Virus record (IMG/VR): IMGVR_UViG_3300042373_000656
Span: 1-45,767 of that record
Direction: 5' to 3' (one strand)
From: a virus
DNA: 45,767 nt
Part shown: positions 30,623 to 37,923 of the stretch, piece after piece
Layout: each line of letters opens with the position of its first letter
Numbering within the stretch: position 1 is the stretch's first letter
Program-made: the position numbers and the translations under genes
The notes under the pieces: model-generated
Seen by the model: only the letters and a program-made list of their open reading frames with translations
The model's database searches: none
What the model was told of the DNA's origin: nothing

Positions 30623-32500
30623 TTAGATTTCGCTCTTTAGGTCTCTACCAGAAGCAGTGGCTTCGGCAGTGATTGAGAAAATAGTTGGTCTACCTTGAAG
30701 TGAAGTCAATTCAAATTCAACAGAAGTACCCTGTTTTCTGAGCGGGAACGCACGAGTAAGTTCTTCACCGTTTGAAGCCGTAGAGATATCAGCCAAAAGG
30801 GTGGTATCGGGGTTTACGGTGTGTGCGGTAACGGCAATAGCCCCCTCAAGTCCATAGTTTGCATACATTTCGCATGAAACAAAACGCTTGGTTTGAAGGG
30901 TTTCAAAGTTGTACTGCCTAGTTTTGGCGTACATTTGAATGTTGCTGTAATCAAACTCGTACTCGTTTAGGTAAAATGTAACCCACTGGGGCAGTTTCTT
31001 GGCACCCCTCGTCTTTCCAAACTGGTCAACATCAAGTTCTTCTGCAAGGAATAGACCGTTCTTATTATCAAGGAAAAACAGTTTCTTCTGGCTACCAAAT
31101 CTGGCTACAAGAATGTTATCGATGGTAAACCCAATAGGGTAGGTATCAACGGACTCCCAGTTGCGATTGTTAAGGTTGTAAACGAATACGCTAATACGCT
31201 GAACGCCATCTAGGACAATCGGAACGGACAGGTAGTATCTGCCAGCAAAGATTTGGCCTACAGCCTTGTAAGAGTTGTTTACATCAATAAGGTCAACATA
31301 CTTCTGGACGGTCTTAGACAGCGGGAATGTGTTGGCGATAAGTTGGACATCCAGTTGAGGCTCAAGGGCAAATACGCCAGAGCCAGACAGGAAGAACACA
31401 GAGCCAGAAACATTGCCCATAGACCTCTTGGCTACGCAACCGATGTCAGTAGTGAGAGCCTTGATAGTAGTATCCTTGAGGACAATTTCTGGGCTGGTAG
31501 TGTTATCGGAAATGACGGCCTCGTAGATGCTGTTTGTTTTAAGCACCAAAACCTTGTTGCCGCTCCAAGGATAGAAACCTACAATCTCTTGGTCGTCACC
31601 AGTGTTAATCTGGAACGCTTGAACGGTTAGGTCAAATTCCCAATCTCCGTCTTCGTTGGGAAGATAGTACGATACGGCAATCTCGTCACGGCTGTACTTA
31701 AGGTACAGTCTGTTTCTAAAGTAAATACCGTTAGACGAAGGTGGGAAAGAGCAATGAGTAGAGTCGCCATCTACGCTACCATCAATGGTTTTCTGCGTAG
31801 TAACCTGCACTGAAGTACCATTAAAAACAAGCGGAGGTCTGCCCTTGCATACCAAGATAGGCTTGTTGTTAATATGGTTAGAGGTAGCAAGGCTTCTGAC
31901 GGTGAACTGATTTGTGGACTGAACGGATTCAACAATGAAAGTGCCGCTCATCTCTTCTTCAACCGCTTCAAGAATAACTTCGTCACCAACTACAAGTTGA
32001 TGACCAAGATTGGTAGTAACTACGATGTTCCAGTGGTTGTTTACATGGACATGGCTTGCGTGTCCTTCTCTAAAAAACTCAGACTCACCACGCAAAATGT
32101 AGATATTGTTTACGGCCTGTAGTACTTGCGTCTTCTCTTTTACAGCCTTTCTTCCAGTAGGGAAATTGTACTTAGAACTCAGCGGTGAAGCCGAGTTCAT
32201 GTTGTACAGGTACAGTCCATCCTCAAGGACGAGCACCATTTCTTCGGTGCCATCCTTTCTGACTCTTACGCCAGAAGCAATAATAGAGTCGGCAGGGGTG
32301 GGGAGGATAATCCCCTTGATGGTGTCAGAAAAGAACTGCTTTAGTCCTTTTCTTGTTTCCAGTGACTGTAGTTCAAGACGAATGTTTCTGCCGTCTTGTA
32401 GCACACCCTCTTTAAGAGCCGTACCATTGCTCCGAGTGTCGATAGACAGAAATTGAAAGTCGCCTTGCTTTTTTCTGACACTGTTATTAGAATCTGCCAT
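30623..32500 (-). CDS. Tail nozzle / hub beta-propeller-like protein, 625 aa
   Basis: Almost all beta, with repeated blade-like units (EEMVLVLEDGLYLYNMN; TQVLQAVNNIYILRGE; NKVLVLKTNSIYEAVIS; SVFFLSGSGVFALEP; RISVFVYNLNNRNWESV). The N-terminal pattern (SNGTALKEGVLQDGRNIRLE, then LETRKGLKQF) is typical of podovirus tail nozzle/stabilisation proteins similar in role to T7 gp12 or P22 gp10. It would form the tip of the short tail. The location, after the neck genes and before the fibre, agrees. Confidence 0.78.
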   Translation of the reverse strand: MADSNNSVRKKQGDFQFLSIDTRSNGTALKEGVLQDGRNIRLELQSLETRKGLKQFFSDTIKGIILPTPADSIIASGVRVRKDGTEEMVLVLEDGLYLYNMNSASPLSSKYNFPTGRKAVKEKTQVLQAVNNIYILRGESEFFREGHASHVHVNNHWNIVVTTNLGHQLVVGDEVILEAVEEEMSGTFIVESVQSTNQFTVRSLATSNHINNKPILVCKGRPPLVFNGTSVQVTTQKTIDGSVDGDSTHCSFPPSSNGIYFRNRLYLKYSRDEIAVSYYLPNEDGDWEFDLTVQAFQINTGDDQEIVGFYPWSGNKVLVLKTNSIYEAVISDNTTSPEIVLKDTTIKALTTDIGCVAKRSMGNVSGSVFFLSGSGVFALEPQLDVQLIANTFPLSKTVQKYVDLIDVNNSYKAVGQIFAGRYYLSVPIVLDGVQRISVFVYNLNNRNWESVDTYPIGFTIDNILVARFGSQKKLFFLDNKNGLFLAEELDVDQFGKTRGAKKLPQWVTFYLNEYEFDYSNIQMYAKTRQYNFETLQTKRFVSCEMYANYGLEGAIAVTAHTVNPDTTLLADISTASNGEELTRAFPLRKQGTSVEFELTSLQGRPTIFSITAEATASGRDLKSEI

Positions 32501-32506
32501 TTCATA

Positions 32507-32710
32507 TTAGACAGACGGTTCGGTCCAAGTGAGACCAAGGTCAGTAAACGACTTAATCAGTTCTTCCTTGGTAGGCTTGTTAATAAGGGTAAGGACAGAG
32601 TTAGCCTTACCACCGTGAGGGAACTCACGAATAACATAGACCTTCTTTTCAATGGGGTTGTAAAGGGCGTTCCAGCCCTTGGGAATATCGAATTCTCGCT
32701 TTTTATTCAT
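32507..32710 (-). CDS. Small late protein, 67 aa
   Basis: ATG 32710 follows TTTTAACC with no Shine-Dalgarno. The sequence has strand pairs and one helix (GWNALYNPIEKKVYVIREFP; PTKEELIKSFTDLGLTWTEP). It sits between a Cys-rich virion protein and the nozzle gene, so a small tail-assembly or head-tail part is likely, but no family is recognised. Confidence 0.65.
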   Translation of the reverse strand: MNKKREFDIPKGWNALYNPIEKKVYVIREFPHGGKANSVLTLINKPTKEELIKSFTDLGLTWTEPSV

Positions 32711-32712
32711 GG

Positions 32713-34068
32713 TTAAAATGTAATCGTAGTGGTGATGTAGCCGCCTCCGCTCTGGTATTCGACACGAGTCTTTACATTCGCATCTCCATTCCAGAATTCG
32801 TTGGATTCAAAAATGATGTACCCACTTTGGAATTTGTCAAGGAAGGAAGTTCCGCTGGGGATAGCACCCTGTCCAGACATGACCCAAGGGGTAACATCTA
32901 GGCCAACTTGAAGTTGACCGCTATAAGAGCCACCGCCATCGCTCACATACCAGTCAAGAAGTCTGATAGAGCCAATAGAGGGGGTGAAGACAATAGCACC
33001 ATCAGAAAGGTAGTTAGAACCCCATTCAAATGTCGAGCCACCCATGCCATCAGCAATTTCAGACCCCCAAGAAGTGCCAATATTTACATCGGCATACTGG
33101 TTGTCAAGGTAATAGCCGTCCATGTCATTGCCAGAATAATTGATGCTCTGGTTAATGGGGCTTTCGCTGTAGTTAAGTACTGTGCCAGCAGGGGGGTAGT
33201 CGGGAGGAGGAGGCTCGTTACAGTTGTCGTTTACATAATAACTGCCATCACTGTAAATAACTTGGCAACAGCCATTGTCGTAAATGATGTCTCCATTCAT
33301 TGCACTCCAACTGTTGCTCCACATCCAGTAGGTGCCACACATGCCATCAGCATACTCATCCTCAATGTTGTAGTTATAGGTAAACTGACCAGAAGTACCG
33401 CAACCATCCCAGTAAATATACTGTTCGTCTACATTTCTAGTGTTTCCAGTAGCACCAGCATCTGGGCAAGGCGGGTTACAGTTGTCGCTTACAGTGTAGT
33501 AAGGATAGTTGTAAGAGTCGTAGTAAACATAACAGCAATCGTTGTAACTGTAAATAGTAGTGCCATTTTCAGCCGAGTAAGAGCCAGAAGGTAGCCAGTA
33601 AGTACCACAATAGCCATCATGATACTCAGTTTCAATGTCGTAAGCGTAATCAAAATATCCGCTCGTACTACAACCATCCCAGTAAATGCTACTAACATTA
33701 ATATTTCTGGTGCTTCCAGTAAGCGTGTCTGCATCTCCGCAAGGATTGCAGTTATCGTCTACATAGTAATAACTTCCATCCCAAATGACTTGGCAACAAC
33801 CAGTGTCGTAAAGAACATCGCCAGCAGGTCTGTTCCAACTTCCAGTAAGACTAAGATACTCACCGCAGTTACCGTCAGTGTAAACATCATAATAGGCAAG
33901 GCTAGTATCGTTGTAGCCATAATTACCACAACCAGACCAATTAATTCCGTTTCCAGACTGCTCGTTTCTTAGAAACTGACCAGCAATCGGGCAAGGGAAC
34001 AATACCGACCCTAGGCCATTTCCAACAGAAATGACAAAACCGTTATTTCTGAAGGCTTTGTTAAGCAT
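32713..34068 (-). CDS. Cys/Tyr-rich virion protein with three six-cysteine repeats, 451 aa
   Basis: Residues 26-283 hold three tandem repeats of about 85 residues. Each has six cysteines in the order C, C, C, CC, C: C26/47/68/91/92/107; C110/133/154/178/179/197; C201/223/244/267/268/283. Shared motifs are YWDGC, DG(N/Y/M)CG(T/E)Y, a CC pair, and DDNCN or SDNCN. Tyr, Gly, Asp and Asn dominate. A Pro-rich hinge (EPPPPDYPPAG) leads to a beta-rich C-terminal domain of ~160 residues. Gene order puts it on the virion, probably as a decoration or receptor-contacting protein. Disulphides would form only outside the cytoplasm. Confidence 0.75.
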   Translation of the reverse strand: MLNKAFRNNGFVISVGNGLGSVLFPCPIAGQFLRNEQSGNGINWSGCGNYGYNDTSLAYYDVYTDGNCGEYLSLTGSWNRPAGDVLYDTGCCQVIWDGSYYYVDDNCNPCGDADTLTGSTRNINVSSIYWDGCSTSGYFDYAYDIETEYHDGYCGTYWLPSGSYSAENGTTIYSYNDCCYVYYDSYNYPYYTVSDNCNPPCPDAGATGNTRNVDEQYIYWDGCGTSGQFTYNYNIEDEYADGMCGTYWMWSNSWSAMNGDIIYDNGCCQVIYSDGSYYVNDNCNEPPPPDYPPAGTVLNYSESPINQSINYSGNDMDGYYLDNQYADVNIGTSWGSEIADGMGGSTFEWGSNYLSDGAIVFTPSIGSIRLLDWYVSDGGGSYSGQLQVGLDVTPWVMSGQGAIPSGTSFLDKFQSGYIIFESNEFWNGDANVKTRVEYQSGGGYITTTITF

Positions 34069-34364
34069 TAAGCCGTAGCGTAGGCAACATGAGCAACCAC
34101 AGAGCCATCAGACTTCAGTCTGACAATACCGTTATAGTTGTCAAGGGACACATTCGACTTAATCGGGATAAGCAGACCTTCCGTAGAAGTTTCATTGAGG
34201 GCCACATAAAGGGCCGTGGTGTCGCTCTTATTCTGAATTACGACAACCACTCTACGCTGGGGAGCAATAGCGGCAGGAAGGGCAGTGACCCAGTTGGTGC
34301 CAACCGTGAGGTCGTCATGGATAAACTGCCGAAGAAACGGAGAGGAGAACTTGATATTGGACAT
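34068..34364 (-). CDS. Small beta-rich virion protein, 98 aa
   Basis: ATG overlaps the end of the adaptor gene. Beta-strand pattern with RRVVVVIQNKSDTTALYVAL, LIPIKSNVSL and SDGSVVAHVAYA, resembling small head-tail or decoration proteins that cover a surface with a single beta-sandwich. It lies between the adaptor and the Cys-rich protein. No named family. Confidence 0.65.
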   Translation of the reverse strand: MSNIKFSSPFLRQFIHDDLTVGTNWVTALPAAIAPQRRVVVVIQNKSDTTALYVALNETSTEGLLIPIKSNVSLDNYNGIVRLKSDGSVVAHVAYATA

Positions 34365-35116
34365 TAGGAATAGGGGTTAATGAAATTGATTCTACGAATT
34401 TGGCCCTGCTGTCGAGAGATTTTGTCGATTTCTTCGTCAAGGAAAGCCTGTGCTTCCGCTTCGGCAATTCTCGCAGAGTCCATTTGGCCTTCACTTCTTA
34501 GGTAATCTGCAAAAACCGCCCTAGCAACATACGGTGCAAACTCATAGGGAATCTGAACCTTCTCCCATTCGTCAGTGTGTTCGGACGGTCTCTTGTTAAC
34601 ATTGTTTACCTTGCAGTTATAAAAGTTGCCAGAAAAGACTCTGCCAGCCTGTGGCTTGTAAGCACCACTAAGAGAGCCGACATCAAAGAAGGCCTGTGAG
34701 CCTACCTTGTATTCAACGGCCTGTTGCCATCCCAGTCCAAACAGTTCGGGGGGTCTGGTTCTGTACTCTACCCAAACCTTACCTTCTCTGGCAATCGTAA
34801 GATAGGCCTTAGTGCCATTTAGGATAAAGGTCAACTGGGCGTTTCTGGTAGTGCTCAGCGGGTTGAGCGACCAGATAGAAATAACGGTTCCGCAGTCAGC
34901 GGGAAGTTCAAAGGCAGGAGCACCGTTAACCTGCGTAAGGAGAACTTCTTGAAATTTGATTACCTGTGGAAAGGTATCGTATTCCCAAACATGACGAAGC
35001 CGAAGAGCGGCAAAGTCTCTGATTTGGGCAAAGGTAGGGTCGCTAATCTCGTCACGGTCAAGACCGCAAAACTGGATTGCTTCAACTAGAATTCTCGAAA
35101 AGTCGGCAGTTCTCAT
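34364..35116 (-). CDS. Head-tail adaptor / tail tubular protein A-like, 250 aa
   Basis: N-terminal helices (FSRILVEAIQFCGLDRDEIS; FAQIRDFAALRLRHVWEYD), a central beta domain, and a C-terminal helical bundle (PYVARAVFADYLRSEGQMDS; ARIAEAEAQAFLDEEIDKIS) follow the layout of podovirus adaptor proteins such as T7 gp11. Location after the capsid gene and before the nozzle supports it. It would sit on the portal and carry the tail. Family assignment is by layout rather than motif. Confidence 0.7.
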   Translation of the reverse strand: MRTADFSRILVEAIQFCGLDRDEISDPTFAQIRDFAALRLRHVWEYDTFPQVIKFQEVLLTQVNGAPAFELPADCGTVISIWSLNPLSTTRNAQLTFILNGTKAYLTIAREGKVWVEYRTRPPELFGLGWQQAVEYKVGSQAFFDVGSLSGAYKPQAGRVFSGNFYNCKVNNVNKRPSEHTDEWEKVQIPYEFAPYVARAVFADYLRSEGQMDSARIAEAEAQAFLDEEIDKISRQQGQIRRINFINPYS

Positions 35117-35481
35117 TAGGTAAGATAACCGTCAGCGGTAAAGATAGCCCCATTGATGGTGGCGTTCTTCATGTAGTTCTTAACCGCACATTCGGGATTG
35201 TCACGGAAAAACTCTTTGACAAATCCATCGTCCTTCCAGCAGTCGTATCCAAGACGCTTGCCCCAGTAATGGTAAGAGGCGGTAGGGATTTCCCCCACCA
35301 GCCTCCCCATACCCTCGATGTTTTTAGCATCGTTTTGGTTATAAAAAGCACCAAGTTGTCTGGCTTGGTGCCTTGCTTGAGTTTCCTCCATCCTCCAGCC
35401 ACGAAGCAACTCCTGTTCCACCCCCTTGCGGAGGTGGTCTGGAATTACTTCAGACAGGTGCTGGATGATGTTGTCCGACAC
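35116..35481 (-). CDS. Late protein after the capsid gene, 121 aa
   Basis: Helical N-terminus (IIQHLSEVIPDHLRKGVEQE; ARHQARQLGAFYNQ), then IEGMGRLVGEIPTASYHYWG and a C-terminal half with FFRDNPECAVKNY. The central GxL(V/I)GxIP...Y(H)YWG piece looks conserved in small phage proteins that follow major capsid genes. The role is unknown; a head-completion function is possible. Start and stop overlap neighbours. Confidence 0.7.
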   Translation of the reverse strand: MSDNIIQHLSEVIPDHLRKGVEQELLRGWRMEETQARHQARQLGAFYNQNDAKNIEGMGRLVGEIPTASYHYWGKRLGYDCWKDDGFVKEFFRDNPECAVKNYMKNATINGAIFTADGYLT

Positions 35482-36570
35482 TTAGGCAGTGAAGTCGAGT
35501 TTGCCGAAGGCGAGCGGGTTATGGATGCAAAGACCCAGAACCGCTTCAACCGTGCGAGCAGGACCGCCACCGAAGTCGGGGAGTTCTCTGACCTGTGCGA
35601 CCTGTCCACCATAGCGAACTTCCACCATGTCGAACGGAATCACATAGCCAACGAACTTGTTCTTCAGCCAAGTGGAGGAGTGCAACTTGAGTCTACCGAA
35701 GTCGCCTTCAAAGACCTGCACGGTAGCCGTGTAGGTGGAGTCGTCAGCGTTACGGTTGAAGGTGCGGACAGCACTGCGGGTCTCAGCAGAGCCAGAAGAG
35801 CCAGAGGTAAACACCAGATTGGTGAAGCCACGCTTACAGCGGGTACCAATCAGAGCGTCATACTCCTTGCTCGTGCCAGTCTGTTCATAAAGACCAGTAA
35901 GCAGGTTCTGGATGTTTTCTTCGGTGAGGTCGTTACCAACCGTACCGTAGAGATGCTGTTCCTTCGGCATCTGGAAGTCTTCGGGGACAGCGAAGTAGGT
36001 GTCCTGTGCAACCGTACCAAAGTTAGCAGGGTTAGTGCCAATGTTAGCGGAGGTAGCACCCTTGACGGCAAGCCACTTGTCAAGACCACGAGTGAGGTAG
36101 GGAACGCCACCAGCACCAGTGTCCTGCTGAGCACCCTGCGAGCCGCAGAGCGTGACTTCGATATCACGCTTCAGCATCTTGATGGACTTAGCGACATTGT
36201 TCGCAAGTTCATCCTTAACGCCAGCGATATTCGTAAGGTCGAGGGACATCGGAGACACACGGACCGTTCTGCGGAACATCTGAGGATGCATCGACAGTTC
36301 GTATCTGTACTGCTTGGTCTGACCGTTAACGGTGTCCTTGACATAGTTCTCAACATCAGTCGAGACATTCACATCAGTACCATCGATAACGCCACCCGCC
36401 TTAACAGCAGGAAGTTGGTCAACCTGCCAGCGGAAGTGCGTGTTGCCAGGCTTGGAACCCTTCTTAGCCATGGAGGTGAAGGGCGTGTCTCTCGCATCAA
36501 CGAGAGCAATGAGGTCAGCGAGGTCTTCCCGCTTACCAGAGGTAATATTAGGTTCAGTAAGAATAGCCAT
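35482..36570 (-). CDS. Major capsid protein, DUF5309/SU10-like, 362 aa
   Basis: Fits the DUF5309 type of HK97-fold capsid proteins. The N-terminus is ITSGKREDLADLIALVDARD then TPFTSMAKKGSKPGNTHFRW. The middle has YRYELSMHPQMFRRTVRVSP, then AKSIKMLKRDIEVTLCGSQG. A beta-rich C-terminal half contains RTFNRNADDSTYTATVQVFE and VPFDMVEVRYGG-like strands. It follows a scaffold-like gene, as usual. No separate protease was seen, so maturation by cleavage is not implied. ATG at 36570 without a Shine-Dalgarno. Confidence 0.88.
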   Translation of the reverse strand: MAILTEPNITSGKREDLADLIALVDARDTPFTSMAKKGSKPGNTHFRWQVDQLPAVKAGGVIDGTDVNVSTDVENYVKDTVNGQTKQYRYELSMHPQMFRRTVRVSPMSLDLTNIAGVKDELANNVAKSIKMLKRDIEVTLCGSQGAQQDTGAGGVPYLTRGLDKWLAVKGATSANIGTNPANFGTVAQDTYFAVPEDFQMPKEQHLYGTVGNDLTEENIQNLLTGLYEQTGTSKEYDALIGTRCKRGFTNLVFTSGSSGSAETRSAVRTFNRNADDSTYTATVQVFEGDFGRLKLHSSTWLKNKFVGYVIPFDMVEVRYGGQVAQVRELPDFGGGPARTVEAVLGLCIHNPLAFGKLDFTA

Positions 36571-36572
36571 AA

Positions 36573-37556
36573 TTATAGGAACTTTTTGAGCAGGATTTCC
36601 TTGAGGTCATCACCGTTACCATTTGCTTTGTAACGAGATTCGGATTCCTTCAGTCTGCTGTTTGCACTGGAGGATTTAGGAGCCGACCCACTAGGTCTAG
36701 GATTATGAGGAGCCTTCGTAACGGTCTTGGAGGTCTTACCTTCTCTGGCTTTGACACCAGCGATGTAGTCACCAATCACCATCTTGTAGTCGGGGAATCG
36801 GGTAATCTCGGGGAAGGCCTTCAAAAACTGGTGAGCAATTTGCTTCTCACGAGAGTCGATGTCCTTCTTCCAGACAATACCGTATTCCTTTTCGGCAAGG
36901 TTTTCAAAGTTATCCTTGGCTCTGACATACTGCATCCGCTTAGGAAGGTGCTCTTCAAGTGCGTCAATCGCATTCAACTTGATTTGCTTAACATCCTCTG
37001 GGCTGTAGTAGGTTTCGTTGCCACTAGCATCGGTGACCGTGTATCCGTCAGAATGTTCTTCGCACCATCTACGAACAGACCGTGCCTGAGAGACTTCGCT
37101 CTCGATTTCTGCAACGCTCTGAATGTGTGAGTACGGATTATCCTTGGTGGAAACAACAGGCTCAGATGTAGACTTCTGATTTCTAGCGGATTCAAGTTCC
37201 TCCTTGAGTTTGGCAATCTCGGCTTCGGCTTCCCTACGCTTCGACACCAACTTATCAATTCGCTTCTTTACTCCCTTAGAAAGACCCCTGTCCTCTTCAT
37301 TATCTTCGTTCTGTGAATGAACCTCTTCGCCATTTTCCGCTTCGGTGTCCATAGGCTCACCGTCACTTGTCTGGTCTTCCACTTGATTACTATCGGACTC
37401 GGTGGTGTCCGTTTGACTTTGCTCGGTGGAGTCAAAATCCCTACGGAGAATATCCGCAAGGCGTTCCTGTGTTAAGGGTCCGATTTCCTTATTTACGACA
37501 TTAGTGTCTTGCGACTCGGTGCCATCGTCCTCACCGTATTCTTCTTCGTTATTCAT
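36573..37556 (-). CDS. Capsid scaffold protein, 327 aa
   Basis: Very acidic first ~95 residues, then a coiled coil at ~98-130 (KRIDKLVSKRREAEAEIAKL), a mixed middle, and a basic Ser/Pro-rich C-terminus (APHNPRPSGSAPKSSSANSR) ending in a helix (LKEILLKKFL). This acidic-coil-basic layout directly before the major capsid gene is typical of scaffolds, whose basic tail binds the capsid protein. A 100-bp gap with a hairpin separates it from the upstream gene. Confidence 0.82.
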   Translation of the reverse strand: MNNEEEYGEDDGTESQDTNVVNKEIGPLTQERLADILRRDFDSTEQSQTDTTESDSNQVEDQTSDGEPMDTEAENGEEVHSQNEDNEEDRGLSKGVKKRIDKLVSKRREAEAEIAKLKEELESARNQKSTSEPVVSTKDNPYSHIQSVAEIESEVSQARSVRRWCEEHSDGYTVTDASGNETYYSPEDVKQIKLNAIDALEEHLPKRMQYVRAKDNFENLAEKEYGIVWKKDIDSREKQIAHQFLKAFPEITRFPDYKMVIGDYIAGVKAREGKTSKTVTKAPHNPRPSGSAPKSSSANSRLKESESRYKANGNGDDLKEILLKKFL

Positions 37557-37631
37557 GAGATAATTTAAGCATTCTCAAGTCTGCTTTGACTTTACAATGT
37601 TTTGAGAAAACAAGGAAAACAAAGTTACGGT

Positions 37632-37651
37632 ACCTTTACTTTAATAAAGGT
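37632..37651 (-). other. Hairpin between portal-accessory and scaffold genes
   Basis: ACCTTTA (37632-37638) and TAAAGGT (37645-37651) form a perfect seven-pair stem with a six-base loop in the 103-bp gap 37557-37659, the largest inside the structural block. U-rich sequence follows on the minus strand but is not continuous. It may cause partial termination or mark RNA processing, allowing separate capsid-gene control. No clear promoter was found in the gap. Confidence 0.45.
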
Positions 37652-37659
37652 CAAGCGTA

Positions 37660-37923
37660 TTAAAGCGAATTTAATTCCTCGTCCGTAGTCCAGTTAATAT
37701 TCTTTCTGTCAAGAGCCGCTTTTCGCTCTTCTAGGAACAGTCTTTTGAGGTCTCGCAGGGCAGAAGCCCTACCACAGGCATAAACCCTGTCTTCACCCTT
37801 TATGTCAAGAGAAATGGCCTCATCCGTCTCCGCTTTGATGTTTAAGTCAATAACGGTCATAAACTGAGTCCAGAGGTCGCTTTTGCCCTCAAAACCAAAG
37901 GCTTCTCGATTATACCTGTCCAT
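37660..37923 (-). CDS. Small late protein, 87 aa
   Basis: Overlaps the end of the portal gene. Helical, with a central acidic strand region: FEGKSDLWTQFMTVIDLNIK, AISLDIKGEDRVYACGRASA, LRDLKRLFLEERKAALDRK. The layout resembles small accessory proteins found between portal and scaffold in podoviruses, perhaps a head-completion factor. No known domain named. Confidence 0.68.
   Translation of the reverse strand: MDRYNREAFGFEGKSDLWTQFMTVIDLNIKAETDEAISLDIKGEDRVYACGRASALRDLKRLFLEERKAALDRKNINWTTDEELNSL

Noticed and set aside
35077-36633. A 518-aa plus-strand frame opposite the capsid gene
   Set aside because: Antisense shadow of the major capsid, adaptor and neighbouring genes; the product is Val/Arg/His-rich without domains.
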